DNA of 64,000 nt. Origin: G965220305 sp965220305. GTDB lineage: Bacteria; Chloroflexota; Dehalococcoidia; Lucifugimonadales; UBA3495. Within the stretch, counting starts at the first letter, position 1. Each line of letters opens with the position of its first letter. Of the stretch, positions 61,078 through 64,000 are shown piece by piece. The notes under the pieces are model-generated. The model saw only the letters and a program-made list of their open reading frames with translations, had not been told where the DNA came from and did not search any database. The stretch lies in the NCBI GenBank assembly GCA_965220305.1, contig OZ244817.1:2480001-2544000 (forward strand), given 5' to 3'. The translations under genes and the position numbers were made by a program.

Positions 61078-62001
61078 ATGCGCGTCGGGTTTGTTGGCGC
61101 CGGCACTATGGGCAACCCCATGGCGCGCGGCTTGATTGAAGCGGGTCACCAGCTAACGGTGTACGATATACGCCGGGAGGCCGCCGCCAATCTCTGCGAG
61201 ATGGGGGCCTCCTGGGCCGATAGTCCCCGTGCGGTTGCCGAGGCCAGCCAGGTGGTGTTCACCTCCCTGCCGGGGCCAGACCAGGTGGAACAGGCCGTTC
61301 TGGATCCGGAGACCGGCATTCTCGCCGGGCTTGCCCGGGGCGGGGCCATCGTAGACACCACCACCAACTCGCCCACCGTGTCCCGACGGGTATCCTCCAT
61401 GTGCCGCGGACGGGGAGTGGAGATGCTGGACGCCCCGGTCAGTGGCAGGCCGCCAGGCATGACGGTGATGGCGGGCGGCGACCGGGCTACCTTCGATGTG
61501 TATCGGCCATTGCTGGAAGCCATAGCGGGAAATATCTTCTATCTCGGGGAAAGCGGGGCGGGCTGCATAACCAAGCTGGTCACCCAGTACCTGGGCTATT
61601 CCAACTTCGTCACCGCCATCGAGGGATTCATCATCGGCGCCAAGGCGGGCGTCGACCTGGGGTTGTTGGCCCAGGTGGTCCCGGTCAGCGCCGGGGCCAG
61701 CCGCGTGTTTGACAACGTACCCCGCTCGGTCCTAACCGGGGAGTTCGTGTCCGGCGGCACCTTGGATATAGTCGCCAAGGACCTGCATTTGGCCTGCGAG
61801 ATGGCCCGGGAGGCCCGGGCTCCATCTTCAATGGGGAACATCGCCGACGATGTATTTCAGCGCGGGCAAGCCTTGGGCTGGGGAAGCGAGGGTTTCGCCA
61901 TGGCCGCCCGGGTCTTGGAAGAGATGGCAGGGGTGGAGTTGCGGGCCGCGCCCTCTAGCGACACCCCGGGTTACCTACCTACCGACCCCAGGCGGGGCTG
62001 A
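61078..62001 (+). CDS. 3-hydroxyisobutyrate dehydrogenase-like NAD(P)-dependent oxidoreductase
   Basis: Beta-hydroxyacid dehydrogenase of about 307 residues. It has the NAD(P) motif VGFVGAGTMGNPMARGLIEAGH at the N-terminus, VDTTTNSPTVSRRV, LDAPVSGRPPGMTVMAGG (substrate motif) and the catalytic Lys in GAGCITKLVTQYLGYSN. GGGAGG lies 7 bases before ATG 61078. The family includes tartronate-semialdehyde reductase and hydroxyisobutyrate dehydrogenase; the substrate is not certain. It precedes a ring-hydroxylating dioxygenase. Confidence 0.92.
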   Translation: MRVGFVGAGTMGNPMARGLIEAGHQLTVYDIRREAAANLCEMGASWADSPRAVAEASQVVFTSLPGPDQVEQAVLDPETGILAGLARGGAIVDTTTNSPTVSRRVSSMCRGRGVEMLDAPVSGRPPGMTVMAGGDRATFDVYRPLLEAIAGNIFYLGESGAGCITKLVTQYLGYSNFVTAIEGFIIGAKAGVDLGLLAQVVPVSAGASRVFDNVPRSVLTGEFVSGGTLDIVAKDLHLACEMAREARAPSSMGNIADDVFQRGQALGWGSEGFAMAARVLEEMAGVELRAAPSSDTPGYLPTDPRRG

Positions 62002-62010
62002 AACAACCCT

Positions 62011-62082
62011 CGTCATTCCGGCGCAGGCCGGAATCCGGGGAACCCTCAGCGTCATTCCGGCGCAGGCCGGAATCCAGGGGGG
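62011..62082. repeat. Tandem pair of GTCATTCCGGC-type palindromes
   Basis: Two near-identical units, CGTCATTCCGGCGCAGGCCG continuing GAATCC, at 62011-62036 and 62050-62075, between the dehydrogenase and the dioxygenase alpha gene. Confidence 0.75.
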
Positions 62083-62155
62083 AGGGGATGGTCGGGGCAA
62101 CGCACCACCAGCGGACTTGACAGTGCAATTAGAGCGCCGTAGGAGGCCAAGGGAA

Positions 62156-63532
62156 ATGGTCGCAACCTCCGAGAACCGCGTCACCGGAAAGCTGGTGAAC
62201 GCCGACACCGGGATGATTAGCCGCGAGATTTTCGTAGACCAGGACATCTACCAACAGGAACAGGAGCAGGTGTTCGCCCGCGCTTGGTTGTTCGTGGGCC
62301 ACGAGGCCCAGGTCTCCAAGCCCGGCGACTTCTTCGTTTCCTGCATGGGCGAGGAGTCGGTCATTCTCTGCCGGGACCGGGAGGGGGATGTCCACGTATT
62401 GCTGAACTCCTGTATGCACCGCGGCATGAAGGTATGCCGGTACGACGAGGGCAACACCCCCGTTTTCACCTGCCCCTATCACGGTTGGAGCTACGCCACC
62501 GACGGCAAGCTGGTGGGCGTACCGTATTTCAAGGACGCCTACAATCAGGAGCTGGACAAGTCCAAGTGGGGACTGATAGAAGTCCCTCAGATGTACAACT
62601 ACAAGGGCGGAATTTGGGCCACCTGGGACGAGTCGGCCCCTCCTTTCCTGGACTACATTGGGGATTTCAAGCTCTACCTGGACCTGCTGATGGACGGTTG
62701 GGACGGCGCCGAGGGCGGCACCGAGGTCTTCGGCGGGGTCGAGAAATGGCTGGTGCCCTGCAATTGGAAGTTCCCCGCCGAGAACTTCATCGGTGACCGG
62801 TACCACAACATCAGCCACCGCTCGGTTGACCTGGTGGGCATCGGGCCCAGCGGCGCCGGTCGCCGCGACCTGGGCGAGCGGGCCGGCGCACGGATGCTGG
62901 ATGTCAGCTTCCCGGAACGGGGCCACGGCACGGTGATGGCCCTCCGGGCGATGGACGCTCCCATACTCCAGTCCTACCAGGACCTGCCCATACTGGCCGA
63001 GTACTTCCGGCACTGCGAGGAAGAGAAGAAGCGCAAGTTGGGCCAACTGTGGCGGTTGCTGGGCGGGCCGGGCACCATTTTCCCCAATATGTCCTACCTG
63101 CCGCGCCAGCCCCGCAGCATCGCCGTTTGGCACCCCCGGGGTGTGGGCCAGACCGAGGTGTGGCGTTGGTTCCTGGTGGACGCCAACGCGCCCCAGGAGG
63201 TCAAGGACTACCTGCGTCACTACTACATCCGCTACTCCGGGCCCGGGGGCCTGACCGAGCAGGACGACATGGAGAACTGGAACTACGCCCACTCGGCCAG
63301 CAGCGGGGTAGTGGCCCGGCGTCACCACTACAACTACGAGATGGGCCTGGGGCACGGTACGCCCACCTACGAAAACGCCGGCCTGAAACTGCCGGGGCTG
63401 GTCCTGGACACCACCGAGGCCAGGGCTGCGGAGCAAAACCAGCGGGGGTTCTACCGGCGCTGGGCCGAGTTCATGGACGCCGATGGCTGGGACAACCTGG
63501 TCACCTGGCGCAACGGCGCCAGCCACGGATAA
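62156..63532 (+). CDS. Rieske ring-hydroxylating dioxygenase, alpha subunit
   Basis: Catalytic subunit (458 residues) of an aromatic-ring dioxygenase. The Rieske centre reads NSCMHRGMKVC and TCPYHGWSY (CxH...CxxH, about 84-107). The mononuclear iron site has the D-x2-H-x3-4-H pattern in NFIGDRYHNISHRSVD (about 220). The start is ATG 62156 with AGGAGG 9 bases upstream; the frame is open back into the previous gene. The beta subunit follows 17 bases later. No ferredoxin or reductase gene is in the window; the aromatic substrate is unknown. Confidence 0.94.
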   Translation: MVATSENRVTGKLVNADTGMISREIFVDQDIYQQEQEQVFARAWLFVGHEAQVSKPGDFFVSCMGEESVILCRDREGDVHVLLNSCMHRGMKVCRYDEGNTPVFTCPYHGWSYATDGKLVGVPYFKDAYNQELDKSKWGLIEVPQMYNYKGGIWATWDESAPPFLDYIGDFKLYLDLLMDGWDGAEGGTEVFGGVEKWLVPCNWKFPAENFIGDRYHNISHRSVDLVGIGPSGAGRRDLGERAGARMLDVSFPERGHGTVMALRAMDAPILQSYQDLPILAEYFRHCEEEKKRKLGQLWRLLGGPGTIFPNMSYLPRQPRSIAVWHPRGVGQTEVWRWFLVDANAPQEVKDYLRHYYIRYSGPGGLTEQDDMENWNYAHSASSGVVARRHHYNYEMGLGHGTPTYENAGLKLPGLVLDTTEARAAEQNQRGFYRRWAEFMDADGWDNLVTWRNGASHG

Positions 63533-63549
63533 TCGGGAGGTAGCTTAAC

Positions 63550-64000
63550 TTGGCTTACTCCGAACAAGACCTGGCCCGGCTGCTCCTCAAGGACGAGGTG
63601 GAACAGTTCCTCTTCGCCGAGGCGGAGTTGCTGGACGACCGCCAGTACGAGGAGTGGCTGTCGCTGCTGGACGACGACATCCGCTACTGGATGCCCATGC
63701 GCCGCAACGTGAAGTTTGGCGAGTTGGAGCGGGAGTTCACCCGGGAAGGGCAGGACATCAACTGGTTCGACGAGGGCAAGGACACCCTCACCCGCCGGGT
63801 GAACCAGATACTCACTGGCGTCCACTGGGCGGAGGAGCCCCTGTCGCGCATCTGCCACATCGTGTCCAACGTCCAGGTTCTGGATGCGCAGCCCTCCCCG
63901 TCGGACCCCTCGGAAGTCTCGGTCAAGTGCCGCTTCATCATCTACCGCAACCGCATCGAGACCGAGACGGACTTCCTGGTGGGGAAGCGGGAGGAACTGC
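63550..64000 (+). CDS. Ring-hydroxylating dioxygenase, beta subunit, truncated by window end
   Basis: Small (SnoaL/NTF2-like fold) subunit that packs with the alpha subunit as an alpha3-beta3 complex. It starts at TTG 63550 after GGGAGG (63535-63540) and is still open at 64000 (150 codons; full length is about 160-190). Landmarks are FLFAEAELLDDRQYEEWLSL, DDIRYWMPMRRNV and RICHIVSNVQVL. The gene is not complete, so its end cannot be described. Confidence 0.92.
   Translation, partial: MAYSEQDLARLLLKDEVEQFLFAEAELLDDRQYEEWLSLLDDDIRYWMPMRRNVKFGELEREFTREGQDINWFDEGKDTLTRRVNQILTGVHWAEEPLSRICHIVSNVQVLDAQPSPSDPSEVSVKCRFIIYRNRIETETDFLVGKREEL

Noticed and set aside
61074..61079. TATAAT with TTGGTC 17 bases upstream, before the 3-hydroxyisobutyrate dehydrogenase-like gene
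   Set aside because: The TATAAT overlaps the start codon itself (GCGTATAATG) and a good ribosome site (GGGAGG) lies across the spacer, so the hexamer is probably coincidental.

Overview
The window is a GC-rich (roughly 60-65% by eye) bacterial chromosome segment. Gene content suggests a Chloroflexota genome of the SAR202/Dehalococcoidia kind, but no ribosomal marker confirms this. The supporting content is many flavin/F420-type oxidoreductases (two luciferase-like enzymes and one deazaflavin-dependent nitroreductase), two GMC oxidoreductases, a Rieske dioxygenase pair, SDR, VOC, MaoC-like and amidohydrolase enzymes, several MFS carriers and two peptide-type ABC importers. Intergenic spaces are full of short palindromic repeats.

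Layout. 1-2.2 kb: the 3' part of a 2-oxoacid dehydrogenase E2 gene, a DUF1801 gene and lipB, which makes the lipoyl precursor that E2 needs. 2.26-3.69 kb: a complete IS701-like element with terminal repeats and a CTAG target duplication. 3.9-5.2 kb: an MscS channel. 5.5 kb: tRNA-Ile(GAT), followed by a tyrosine-recombinase stump, a frameshifted MFS gene and a frameshifted thioredoxin-like gene, which looks like the scar of a decayed island. 9.4-12.7 kb: two related Ala/Gly/Val-rich repeat proteins, one fused to a BrkB/YihY membrane domain, each preceded by a copy of the same MITE. 13.8-17.7 kb and 44.8-48.7 kb: two ABC importer sets (lipoprotein plus two permeases), both without ATPase genes. 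18-41 kb: catabolic enzymes and transporters. One of them, at 38,970-40,991, is an amidohydrolase with an internal Rieske [2Fe-2S] domain. 41.87-43.09 kb: a complete ISAs1-family element with a 10-bp target duplication. Its transposase is split at a phase-correct A AAA AAG slippery site.

The main finding lies at 50.3-58.9 kb: a type I-E CRISPR-Cas interference operon (cas3, cse1/cas8e, cse2/cas11, cas7e, cas5e, cas6e). The Cse2 small subunit carries an N-terminal VRR-NUC (PD-(D/E)XK) nuclease domain with intact-looking catalytic residues, while Cas3 also keeps its HD and helicase motifs. No cas1/cas2 is present. The only CRISPR-like sequence is a two-repeat, one-spacer mini-array between cas3 and cse1. 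It has no room for a leader, and its second repeat is degenerate, an arrangement resembling CreA/CreR-type crRNA-like regulators. The cse1-cse2 segment is visibly less GC-rich than cas3 and cas7-cas5-cas6e, suggesting a swapped module.

59.3-64 kb: an alpha/beta hydrolase, an F420-type nitroreductase, a 3-hydroxyisobutyrate-dehydrogenase-like enzyme and the alpha and (truncated by the window) beta subunits of a ring-hydroxylating dioxygenase. Several genes contain frameshifts at homopolymers. Some of these may be assembly errors rather than true pseudogenes.
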